From Pyrobaculum sp. (GTDB lineage: Archaea; Thermoproteota; Thermoprotei; Thermoproteales; Thermoproteaceae): a DNA stretch of 11,318 nt. The position numbers and the translations under genes are program-made. The first letter of the stretch is position 1. Every line of letters begins with the position of its first letter. The notes beneath the pieces are model-generated. The model was not told the origin of the DNA. It saw nothing but the letters and a program-made list of their open reading frames with translations, and did no database searches. Shown here in pieces: positions 1 through 6,288 of this stretch. The stretch spans positions 1 through 11,318 of the forward strand of contig WYEI01000178.1 in NCBI GenBank assembly GCA_009903905.1, written 5' to 3'.

Positions 1-36
1 CTGCCTCGCCACCGCCGAGAAAAACCTCCAAATCAC
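1..36 (-). CDS. Start of a divergent protein-coding gene (partial, cut by left edge)
   Basis: Reading leftward, a GTG at 36-34 opens 12 codons (VIWRFFSAVARQ) that run off the window without a stop. A TATA-like element at 54-61 on the same strand lies about 23 bases before it, the spacing seen for the other leaderless genes here. It would be divergent from the uracil-DNA glycosylase gene. Twelve codons are too few to identify a product, and an open stretch this short could arise by chance; the promoter spacing is the main support. Confidence 0.4.
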   Translation of the reverse strand, partial: MIWRFFSAVARQ

Positions 37-53
37 GGCTCACCTACAGGCCG

Positions 54-61
54 TATTAAAA
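54..61 (-). promoter_or_regulatory. TATA element for the left-edge divergent gene
   Basis: On the minus strand this reads TTTTAATA, centred about 23 bases before the GTG at 36. It sits 10 bases from the plus-strand TATA of the uracil glycosylase gene, so the two divergent promoters lie almost back to back. Confidence 0.4.
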
Positions 62-69
62 CCACATGG

Positions 70-77
70 TTTAAGAT
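70..77 (+). promoter_or_regulatory. TATA element for the uracil-DNA glycosylase gene
   Basis: TTTAAGAT is centred about 25 bases before the ATG at 99, so transcription should begin at or next to the start codon. No Shine-Dalgarno sequence precedes the ATG, consistent with a leaderless message. Confidence 0.55.
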
Positions 78-98
78 ACTTAATACCTGAAAATTTCC

Positions 99-677
99 AT
101 GGACCTCGAGGAGCTGAGCCGCGAAATCCTTACATGCGCCAAATGCCCCCTCCACAGACACCGGAAAAACGCCGTGCCGGGGGAGGGCTCCATGAAGCTG
201 GGGATTATGATAGTGGGGGAGGCGCCGGGGGCCTCTGAAGACGAGGCGGGGCGGCCCTTCGTCGGGGCCGCCGGACAGCTTCTCACGGAGGCCTTGGCGC
301 GGCTAGGCGTCTCCAGGGGGGATGTGTACATAACCAACGTGGTGAAGTGCAGGCCGCCTAACAACAGAACGCCGACGCGGGAGGAGGTAGAGGCCTGCCT
401 CCCCTACCTCCTCCGCCAAATTGCCTTGTTGAGGCCGAGGAGGATCATCGCATTGGGCCTCGTCGGCGCGCGGACCCTCCTCTCGCTTATGGGGAAGAGG
501 GTGCAGAAGATGGGGGAGGTGAGGGGGAAGTGCTTCCGAGGCCGCATCGCGGGCGTTGAGGCGGAGGTTTGCACAACGTATCACCCCGCCGCCGTGTTGA
601 GGAATCCTAAGCTTAGGGATGTGTTTGTCGGCGATTTGGCGGCGTTTGTCGGCGGCGGGTTGGAGCGGTATTTCTAA
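99..677 (+). CDS. udg: Family 4 uracil-DNA glycosylase (iron-sulfur type)
   Basis: This enzyme removes uracil arising from cytosine deamination and so starts base excision repair, an important task at high temperature. The 192-residue protein has the family 4 signature: a uracil-pocket motif GEAPG at residues 40-44, the second active-site motif HPAAVLRNP at 162-170, and four cysteines C13, C16, C84 and C100 in the spacing expected for the 4Fe-4S cluster (C-x2-C, about 67 residues, C, 15 residues, C). The length is normal for archaeal members. The ATG at 99 fits the TATA element and the usual N-terminus just before the first cysteine pair. The gene appears to be a single transcription unit, since the next gene has its own TATA sequence overlapping this gene's stop. 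Identification is firm; the symbol is a generic one. Confidence 0.95.
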   Translation: MDLEELSREILTCAKCPLHRHRKNAVPGEGSMKLGIMIVGEAPGASEDEAGRPFVGAAGQLLTEALARLGVSRGDVYITNVVKCRPPNNRTPTREEVEACLPYLLRQIALLRPRRIIALGLVGARTLLSLMGKRVQKMGEVRGKCFRGRIAGVEAEVCTTYHPAAVLRNPKLRDVFVGDLAAFVGGGLERYF

Positions 678-686
678 ATTTATATT
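674..686 (+). promoter_or_regulatory. TATA element for the 700-1590 gene
   Basis: The AT-rich run CTAAATTTATATT overlaps the TAA stop of the glycosylase gene and lies 14-26 bases before the GTG at 700. The spacing is a little short if TTTATATT is the core, normal if CTAAATTTA is the core. Confidence 0.55.
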
Positions 687-699
687 GGGGTTTCTACTC

Positions 700-1590
700 G
701 TGGCTTTTAACTGCTTTAGGCGCGGTTGCGACGCGGCTGACCACCTGAAGGAGTTTGAGTACTGCAACAGCAATTTCGGCATCGACAGGGTCAGGAAGGC
801 GCTGGTTGAGCTATCTCCGGAGCACATGGCCGTGTTGCAGAGGATTAGGCTGAACTGGCTCAACACCAAGAACCCCGTGTATATGTTTCTGTCGGGAAGC
901 GTCGTGGTGAACTGCGTCTGGGGGGACGAGACCTTGTGTAAGCATCTGGAGGCGATAAGGTCGGCGGGGGCCGCGGAGAGGGCGGGCGCCGCCTACTACC
1001 TCCCCTACACCCTGCTGTCTGACGAGGTGGTGGAGAACCTGCCCCTGCCGGAGGTGGCCGAGGAGGAGTATGAAATAAAGAAGTTCTACGTGGTTAGTCT
1101 GCGGGGCGTCGCCGGGGAGGCAGACGCTGTGGAGGCGTTGGCGAAGTTTTTCGAGGTTGCACCTGTGTTTTTGGGGCGTCGGACCATCAAGGTGGTGAGG
1201 CGTGTCCCACACATCATGCAGTTAGCCAACAGATACACAGACAGGATAGACATATTGCTGAAATTGGCAGACGGCTCCTTGACTGGGGTGGGCTATGTAG
1301 ACGTGACCAAGACCTACCACCTGGGCTTCTCCATGGCTAAGAGCTTCCTCCTCTATGGGCTTGACCGCGTGGTGGTGCTACACCCCTACGTAGACCAGGG
1401 CTTCCACAGAGAGGTGGCGAATAGGCTTAAAAACAGGTGGGACATCTCCGAGGTGGGCTACGCCGTGGTGAACCCGATGGAGGAGGAGTTATATTTCTAC
1501 AAACTGCCACGGGTAAACCGCTACTTGAAGATGAGCATCTCCGCGCAGAAATACTCCTCTTTGATTAGGAGCTACATTGAGTCTCTATGA
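700..1590 (+). CDS. Unrecognised conserved-looking protein, possible PD-(D/E)XK-like nuclease fold
   Basis: I do not recognise this 296-residue soluble protein. The frame stays open upstream to 619, but that part overlaps the glycosylase gene and precedes the TATA element, so GTG 700 is preferred. It has no signal peptide or membrane helix. The C-terminal third contains a strand with D184, a strand GYVDVTK (198-204), a helix AKSFLLYG (213-220) and a strand RVVVLHPY (223-230). This order recalls the core of PD-(D/E)XK nucleases, but the usual (D/E)-x-K is not exact: it reads D201-V-T-K204. Cysteines near the N-terminus (C5, C10, C22) are scattered. It is coupled by an ATGA overlap to the DUF2070 gene and lies behind a uracil glycosylase, a weak hint of a DNA-related role. 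Coding is supported by length and codon use; the fold idea is inference. Confidence 0.8.
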   Translation: MAFNCFRRGCDAADHLKEFEYCNSNFGIDRVRKALVELSPEHMAVLQRIRLNWLNTKNPVYMFLSGSVVVNCVWGDETLCKHLEAIRSAGAAERAGAAYYLPYTLLSDEVVENLPLPEVAEEEYEIKKFYVVSLRGVAGEADAVEALAKFFEVAPVFLGRRTIKVVRRVPHIMQLANRYTDRIDILLKLADGSLTGVGYVDVTKTYHLGFSMAKSFLLYGLDRVVVLHPYVDQGFHREVANRLKNRWDISEVGYAVVNPMEEELYFYKLPRVNRYLKMSISAQKYSSLIRSYIESL

Positions 1591-3197
1591 GGACCTTCGA
1601 GAGGAGCTACTCCCTCCTGCTGGGCAGATCCGGCAGGAGGCTTGCTGTGTACGCCACCACGTTGCTGATGGTCCTCGCGTTGGTGAAGACCTTGACGTAT
1701 CCAACCGCCGTGTTGTACTACCTGGCGTTTGGCGGGCTTCTCTTCACTACGTTGTTTGTGGTGGATCGGAGGGTGGTTAACCCCCGTAGGTCTTACTACG
1801 TGGCGGTGGTGTCCGCTCTGGTTATCGCCTTCTTTGACGTGGCGTTTCAGAAGCCGCCTCTCACCTTTGCGCTGGTCGGCGCCTTGACAACTGCCTTGGT
1901 GGCCATGGCGCTTAGGTGCAGAGGCTTCGCCTACCTATTGCCCATACTCCTGTCAGCCGCTACATATTACGTCCTCGGGCAACCGCATCTGGCGCTACTT
2001 TCTGTTCTGTATGCGGTAGTTATGTACGGCCTCAAGCCGGCTATAAACAAAATGGCGGGGGGCCTAGACGCCATGTGTATGCTCTCCAGTTTTCTATATG
2101 CCGTATTTGCGGAAGACGACGTGATTGAGGACGCGTTTAGGGAGCTGGGCAAGGCGGAGAGGGTGCCGCTACATGTGTATGTAGTGGGCGGGCGCCACGT
2201 GGTGGTGGTTTCAGACTTCCACCCAGGCCCCTTTAGACACATAGGTGGGGGCCAGCTGGTGGATCTGCTTAACCGCGAGGTGGAGGCCTTGGGCTTCCGC
2301 TTCACCTTCCTCCATGGGGTCGGAAGCCACGAACGTGACCCCGTCGATAGGGGGTCTGTGTTGAAGATAGTGGAGGCTGTGAAGACGGCTGTGTTGTCTA
2401 CGCTAGATGGAAAGCCGCCTGCCGGCGTCCAGCCCCGGGAGGCGGCCCTGGGCGACGTCAAGATTACGGGGTTCAGCCTCGGCGCGGCGCCGCATCTCGC
2501 CGTGGTCAGCAGGTTGCGCTCGGCGTCGGACGACATCCCGACGTGGGTCGCCAGGAGGGTGGACGCAGGGGCCTACATACTTGTGGATGCTCAGAACAAG
2601 TTCGACGGGCCTGTGCGCTGGGGCGAGGAGGACGTGAAGGCGCTTTCGGAGGGGGTGGCGGCTCTACACGAGGCGCCTCTGTGCAGGTCCTTCTCCGTGG
2701 GCGTGGGGAAGGTAGACGCCGGACACCTGGACCCGTTGGGGTTTGAGATAGGTCCGGCGGGCATCTCCGCCGTTGTTAACGAATGCGACGGCGTGAGGGG
2801 GTTGCTGGTGGTGTTTGACGGCAACAACCTAGACGCCGGGCTCTACGAGAAGGTAGTGAGCCGATACAAGGGAAGGGGGTTCCGCGTGGTGGAGGTGGCG
2901 ACCACCGACACTCACAGAGCCACAGGCGTGGGGCTCGGCCGGGGCTATAGAATCGTGGGGGAGCGGATAGACCACGGCCGCATATTGGAAGCCGTTGACA
3001 GGGCCGTGGCGGAGGCCGAGAAAACGCTCGGCGCGCATCCCGTCTCTTACCGGCGGATGGAGGTAGATGCCGTGGTGCTGGGGGAGGAGGGGTTCCAGAG
3101 GATCCAGCACGCCGTGCGGATGTACAAGAAGATGGGGGGCCTCACAGCGGTGGCGGTGTTTCTGGCGCCCGTTTTGCTGGTTCTGCTTTTTGCATAA
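1587..3197 (+). CDS. DUF2070 family membrane protein
   Basis: This 536-residue protein matches the archaeal DUF2070 family in architecture and motifs; no biochemical function is known to me. Residues about 20-170 hold roughly six hydrophobic membrane segments, residues about 190-510 form a large soluble domain, and one more hydrophobic segment (about 518-536) ends the protein, so the soluble domain is tethered at both ends. The soluble domain contains acidic and histidine motifs: SDFHPGPFR (209-217), GSHERD (246-251), DAQNKF (334-339), DGNN (411-414) and TTDTH (439-443), which look like a metal-dependent active site, though that is inference. The ATG at 1587 overlaps the previous stop as ATGA, so translation is probably coupled; an AGGAG at 1567-1571 is too distant to be an obvious ribosome site. 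Family assignment is fairly sure. Confidence 0.85.
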   Translation: MRTFERSYSLLLGRSGRRLAVYATTLLMVLALVKTLTYPTAVLYYLAFGGLLFTTLFVVDRRVVNPRRSYYVAVVSALVIAFFDVAFQKPPLTFALVGALTTALVAMALRCRGFAYLLPILLSAATYYVLGQPHLALLSVLYAVVMYGLKPAINKMAGGLDAMCMLSSFLYAVFAEDDVIEDAFRELGKAERVPLHVYVVGGRHVVVVSDFHPGPFRHIGGGQLVDLLNREVEALGFRFTFLHGVGSHERDPVDRGSVLKIVEAVKTAVLSTLDGKPPAGVQPREAALGDVKITGFSLGAAPHLAVVSRLRSASDDIPTWVARRVDAGAYILVDAQNKFDGPVRWGEEDVKALSEGVAALHEAPLCRSFSVGVGKVDAGHLDPLGFEIGPAGISAVVNECDGVRGLLVVFDGNNLDAGLYEKVVSRYKGRGFRVVEVATTDTHRATGVGLGRGYRIVGERIDHGRILEAVDRAVAEAEKTLGAHPVSYRRMEVDAVVLGEEGFQRIQHAVRMYKKMGGLTAVAVFLAPVLLVLLFA

Positions 3198-3199
3198 GG

Positions 3200-3207
3200 T
3201 TTATATA
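3200..3207 (+). promoter_or_regulatory. TATA element for the DUF2153-like gene
   Basis: TTTATATA, only a few bases after the DUF2070 stop, is centred about 23 bases before the ATG at 3227. It is a near-consensus archaeal TATA box and implies a leaderless message. Confidence 0.7.
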
Positions 3208-3226
3208 TTAATACCGCTGGGCGGTC

Positions 3227-3691
3227 ATGTCTCATAAATCCCCGACTTCGGAGGCGGTTCTGGAGTACCTCGAGTCCATGATAGAGCGGCTGGAGCAGTG
3301 GGTGAAAGAACAGGAGAGGCAGATAAGGGAGCTTGAGACGCATGGAGACGCCATGAAAGCCGCCGACCGGCTGGAGCTCCTCTACTCGGCCCAAGCCATG
3401 CTGGGCTACATAGCGAGGGTGTTGAAGGACTTCGAGTCGTGGCTCAGCAACCCTGTGGTGACATCGGTGATGCCCGAAGACATGCTTAGGCGCCTTGAGA
3501 CCATGTTGCGGGAGGTCGCCATCAAGTTCATCCAGGTGGACGTAGCGCACACCTCTGAGTATAGAGACCTCCTAACTAAGTTCGCGAAGGAGGGCAAGGT
3601 GCCCAGCGTCTTGATGCTGTACATCCAGCAGAAGCCCCAGATGCCCCCGAGGAGGAGAGGCGAAGAGGGCGAGACTCCCCGTTTCTTCTAA
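3227..3691 (+). CDS. Helical DUF2153-like archaeal protein
   Basis: This is a 154-residue protein of unknown function that resembles the crenarchaeal DUF2153 family; I base this on recall of its helical pattern, so the family name is moderate confidence. It is almost wholly alpha-helical. Residues about 8-45 are highly charged with heptad-like spacing (a likely coiled coil), followed by a stretch containing ADRLELLYSAQAMLGYIARV and a helix LRRLETMLREVAIKF. The tail (about 140-154) is proline-, arginine- and glutamate-rich and probably disordered. There is no signal peptide, membrane segment or cysteine. The start is fixed by a strong TATA element. The TAA stop overlaps the stop of the convergent tRNA methyltransferase gene by four bases. 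Confidence 0.8.
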   Translation: MSHKSPTSEAVLEYLESMIERLEQWVKEQERQIRELETHGDAMKAADRLELLYSAQAMLGYIARVLKDFESWLSNPVVTSVMPEDMLRRLETMLREVAIKFIQVDVAHTSEYRDLLTKFAKEGKVPSVLMLYIQQKPQMPPRRRGEEGETPRFF

Positions 3692-4512
3692 GGCGGCTTG
3701 TATATATCTAGGCGCACCTTGTAGACCCCCGGGGCGTAGTCCCTCACCACCCTCCTGTCTACGATTTGGCAGTCTGGGCACAGCTTTTTCGCCACTTCCT
3801 CAGCGTCTCTAAAGGGGTCCTCCTCCCGCCCCAGGTGGTAGAAGTGAACCACGCCGCCCCCCTCTAGGCAGTCAAAGGCCAGGGGGAGGTATCTGTAGGC
3901 GCCCAGCGGCAGGGTCATCAACACTCTATCGAATTTTTTCCTGAGAAGCGGAGCCACCGCAACGACGTCTCCGTGTACAGCCACGGCGTTTCTTATCTTG
4001 TTTAGCTTGAAGTTCTCAACCATGTATTTGAAGCCCCAGGGGTTGAGCTCCACCGCCACTATTATCCTAGGCCTCGCCAGCTTTGCCATAGCGACCGCGT
4101 AGGGAGCTACGCCGGCGAAGAGGTACAGCACCCTCTCGCCCTCCCCCACCCTGCTGGCGACGTCTAGCCTGTCTGTCTGGTCCCGCGAGGAGAAGTACAC
4201 CTTAGTTGGATCTACCTTGATGAGGTAGCCGTGTTCCTTGTGGAGAACCTCGGTGGGCCCCTCTATCAAGACCTCGAAGTTGTAAAGCCTGTAGTCGCCG
4301 CTACGCGCGCCCAGCCTCCTCAGCACTGCCTTGACATGTTTATTCATGGCCGCGATCGCCCTCGCGATCTCGTGTTTATACGGCTCCAGCTCCGCCGGAA
4401 TCTCCACAATGGCAACCGCGCCAGCTCTAGACCCCACTATCTCAAACGAGGAAGGCACCTTCTCCACCAGCCCCGGCGGTACCACACCCTCAAGACGGCG
4501 CTTAAGCGCCAC
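3688..4512 (-). CDS. trm5: Trm5-type tRNA (guanine-N1-)-methyltransferase, G37
   Basis: The protein is a class I methyltransferase of the Trm5/COG2520 type, which transfers a methyl group from S-adenosylmethionine to N1 of G37 next to the anticodon, limiting frameshifting. Numbered from the GTG at 4512 (274 residues), it has the YFSSR motif at 106-110, the SAM-binding loop FAGVAPYA at 132-139, the acidic VELNP at 154-158 and a late YAPGVYKVR region near 259-267. The short N-terminus matches the two-domain Trm5b form without the extra D1 domain. The ORF opens at 4530, but a TATA element lies directly before that ATG, so transcription would begin near 4512; the GTG there also gives a Trm5-like N-terminus. 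The motif usually read as N-x-P (MNLP) is MTLP at 199-202. A Taw22-like or Trm5a role cannot be excluded. Confidence 0.82.
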   Translation of the reverse strand: MALKRRLEGVVPPGLVEKVPSSFEIVGSRAGAVAIVEIPAELEPYKHEIARAIAAMNKHVKAVLRRLGARSGDYRLYNFEVLIEGPTEVLHKEHGYLIKVDPTKVYFSSRDQTDRLDVASRVGEGERVLYLFAGVAPYAVAMAKLARPRIIVAVELNPWGFKYMVENFKLNKIRNAVAVHGDVVAVAPLLRKKFDRVLMTLPLGAYRYLPLAFDCLEGGGVVHFYHLGREEDPFRDAEEVAKKLCPDCQIVDRRVVRDYAPGVYKVRLDIYKPP

Positions 4513-4529
4513 TGGAGGTGGTGATTGCA

Positions 4530-4540
4530 TTTATAAAAAT
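4530..4540 (-). promoter_or_regulatory. TATA element for the Trm5-type gene
   Basis: Read on the minus strand this is ATTTTTATAAA. It abuts the ATG at 4530, which would place that codon upstream of transcription, but it is about 23 bases from the in-frame GTG at 4512. This is the main reason for choosing the shorter protein. Confidence 0.65.
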
Positions 4541-4629
4541 CTGCCCCTGACCCACTCCTCACAGCTCGGCTTGGTAAGTTCTCGTCATCGTGTGGCGTTT
4601 GTTGCTGAGGTTAAAATTATTGCCACCAT

Positions 4630-4645
4630 TAAAAATATATATTTC
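4630..4645 (+). promoter_or_regulatory. TATA element for radA
   Basis: TAAAAATATATATTTC-like AT-rich element, centred about 25 bases before the GTG at 4662. The bases between (a pyrimidine-rich CCCTTTCTTTTC) carry no Shine-Dalgarno sequence, pointing to a leaderless message starting at the GTG. Confidence 0.7.
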
Positions 4646-4661
4646 AGGCCCTTTCTTTTCC

Positions 4662-5657
4662 GTGTCTTCAAAGAAGAAGAAACCGGATGCTGAGGTGGCC
4701 CAAGCTACTGTGGAGGTGAACCCCGAGCTAGATGTAGAGGAGCTTGAGGGCATCGGCAGGGTCACGGGGGCGAAGCTGAAGGAGAAGGGGTACTACACCG
4801 TACGCGACGTCGCCTTCGCCTCGGCGAAGGAGCTGGCAGAAATAATCGGCAACGAGGAGCGTGCGGCGCAGATCATAGAGGCGGCGAGGAAGATGCTGGG
4901 GCTCCACTCCTTCATATCCGCGCTGGAGGTGTACGAGAGGAGGAAGAAGATCAGGCGCATCTCAACCGGCGTGAGGGCCCTGGACGAGTTGCTGGGCGGC
5001 GGCATAGAGACCAGGGCCGTTACGGAGATAGCCGGCGAGTTCGGCTCCGGCAAGACCCAGCTGTGTCACCAGCTGGCCGTGATGGTGCAACTCCCCGAGG
5101 AGCGGGGCGGGCTGGAGGCGAAGGCCATATACATAGATACAGAAAACACCTTCAGGCCGGAGCGCATTATGCAGATAGCCAGGGCAAGGGGCCTCGACCC
5201 AGATCAATCCCTTCACAACATATTCTACGCCAGGGCTTACAGCTCGGACCACCAGATGATTCTGGTGGAGCAGGCTAAGCAGATAATTAAGCAACACAAC
5301 GTGGCGTTGCTAGTCGTGGACTCCGTGATTGCCCACTTCCGCTCTGAGTTCCCCGGACGGGAGAACCTGGCAGAGAGGCAACAGAAGCTGAATAAACACG
5401 TGGCGGATCTCCTGAGGCTCGCCGATGCGTATGACGTCGCCGTCGTCATCACGAACCAAGTGATGGCGCAACCGGACGTCTTCTTTGGCAACCCGCTGAG
5501 GCCGGCGGGCGGCAACATCCTCGCCCACGGCGCCACCTACCGCGTATGGCTACGCAAAAGCAAGGAGAACATCCGCATCGCCAAGATCTTCGACTCGCCG
5601 TATCACCCCGAGGGCGAGGTCTCGTTCAGGATCACAGAGGAGGGGGTCGTCGATTAG
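4662..5657 (+). CDS. radA: DNA repair and recombination protein RadA
   Basis: RadA is the archaeal RecA/Rad51 recombinase: it forms ATP-dependent filaments on single-stranded DNA and carries out homologous pairing and strand exchange. The 331-residue protein has a lysine-rich start, a helix-hairpin-helix DNA-binding domain at about 21-66 ([13 protein letters not shown]), the oligomerisation motif FISA at 84-87, Walker A GEFGSGKT at 125-132, Walker B LLVVDS at 216-221, and the L1/L2 region with [15 protein letters not shown] and NPLRPAGGN. The length is normal for the family. The frame is open back to 4590, but those codons precede or contain the TATA element; the GTG at 4662 gives an N-terminus typical of RadA. 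Its TAG stop overlaps the stop of the convergent gene by four bases. Identification is certain; only the start codon is open to question. Confidence 0.97.
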   Translation: MSSKKKKPDAEVAQATVEVNPELDVEELEGIGRVTGAKLKEKGYYTVRDVAFASAKELAEIIGNEERAAQIIEAARKMLGLHSFISALEVYERRKKIRRISTGVRALDELLGGGIETRAVTEIAGEFGSGKTQLCHQLAVMVQLPEERGGLEAKAIYIDTENTFRPERIMQIARARGLDPDQSLHNIFYARAYSSDHQMILVEQAKQIIKQHNVALLVVDSVIAHFRSEFPGRENLAERQQKLNKHVADLLRLADAYDVAVVITNQVMAQPDVFFGNPLRPAGGNILAHGATYRVWLRKSKENIRIAKIFDSPYHPEGEVSFRITEEGVVD

Positions 5658-6241
5658 CGGAATATCAACATCAACCAGTTGTATATCGGCAGGTACTTGA
5701 AGTTCGCAGTGGCGAAGTCCCAGAAGGACCTGTATTTTTCATACAGCGGGTGCGACGACAGCTGAGTAACCAGCCTCAGCGCCTCGGATGAGAGACCAGC
5801 CACGGCGAGACTCGCGGAGACATCCACCGCGAAGGTCCTGACGACGGTGTAGATCAACGTCTCGCCCTCCACCACTTCCACGCGCGCCCTATCCAGGAGG
5901 AGGCTCGGATCCACCTTGGCCACTAGGGCATCTGCCAGGCGGTTCAGCAGAGCCAGAGACAGCTCATACGCGAGCTCGTCTTGCTTAACCTCGGGCGGGA
6001 TCGCCCAGACCTCCATCAGCTGGGGGTCCGTCAGGGCGTGTGCCACGGCCACCTCCCGCAACAACTTATATCTGTCCAGCGGTAGCGATACCTTAAGGGT
6101 ATGGACGTCGCCAACCTCAAACCTCGTCTCATCTCCGCCAACAACGACGAGGTCTATCGGCGGAGGGCCCAGCGACTCCACGAGCTCCCTCACCCTACGC
6201 AACGTCTCTTCGTCGATTTCGCCCAGCACCACGAGCTCCAT
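5654..6241 (-). CDS. Unrecognised soluble protein, divergent from the radical SAM gene
   Basis: I do not recognise this 195-residue protein. It begins with a strand-helix unit ([20 protein letters not shown]), continues with a strand [10 protein letters not shown], then long amphipathic helices, and ends in an aromatic-rich tail (about 165-195: [20 protein letters not shown]) that is hydrophobic but probably not a true membrane anchor. There are no cysteines and no motif I can link to an enzyme. An in-frame GTG at 6247 is possible, but the ATG at 6241 fits the shared TATA element (about 23 bases) and a natural beta-strand start. It is convergent with radA (4-base overlap of stops) and divergent from the radical SAM gene, with only 47 bases between start codons. 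The codon use and open frame support a real gene; no function can be inferred. Confidence 0.78.
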   Translation of the reverse strand: MELVVLGEIDEETLRRVRELVESLGPPPIDLVVVGGDETRFEVGDVHTLKVSLPLDRYKLLREVAVAHALTDPQLMEVWAIPPEVKQDELAYELSLALLNRLADALVAKVDPSLLLDRARVEVVEGETLIYTVVRTFAVDVSASLAVAGLSSEALRLVTQLSSHPLYEKYRSFWDFATANFKYLPIYNWLMLIFR

Positions 6242-6252
6242 GGGCACGCCTC

Positions 6253-6268
6253 TTTTAACGCTTAAAAA
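6253..6268. promoter_or_regulatory. Shared palindromic divergent promoter
   Basis: TTTTAACGCTTAAAA (6253-6267) is a palindrome with perfect 6-base arms (TTTTAA/TTAAAA) around CGC. The 8-base element CTTAAAAA at 6261-6268 is centred about 24 bases from both the ATG at 6289 (+) and the ATG at 6241 (-), so a single TATA box could serve both genes in opposite directions. Confidence 0.6.
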
Positions 6269-6288
6269 TGGATAGCCAAGACAGTAGT

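Noticed and set aside
303..869. 188-codon minus-strand ORF across the uracil glycosylase gene
   Set aside because: It lies antisense to a firmly identified gene and its translation shows no domain; long antisense frames are common in GC-rich coding DNA.
1967..2536. 189-codon minus-strand ORF inside the DUF2070 gene
   Set aside because: Low-complexity Ser/Thr/Pro/Arg-rich shadow of a recognisable gene; no promoter.
4541..4600. Possible C/D box sRNA on the minus strand (ACGATGA, CCGA, GTGAGGA)
   Set aside because: Box C has a mismatch, box D' is CCGA rather than CTGA, and no final box D is found at the right distance.
4541..4629. Gap between the Trm5-type gene and the radA promoter as a hidden small gene
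   Set aside because: Open frames through it overlap promoters or known genes, have no start at leaderless distance and no recognisable content; I see nothing supported here.
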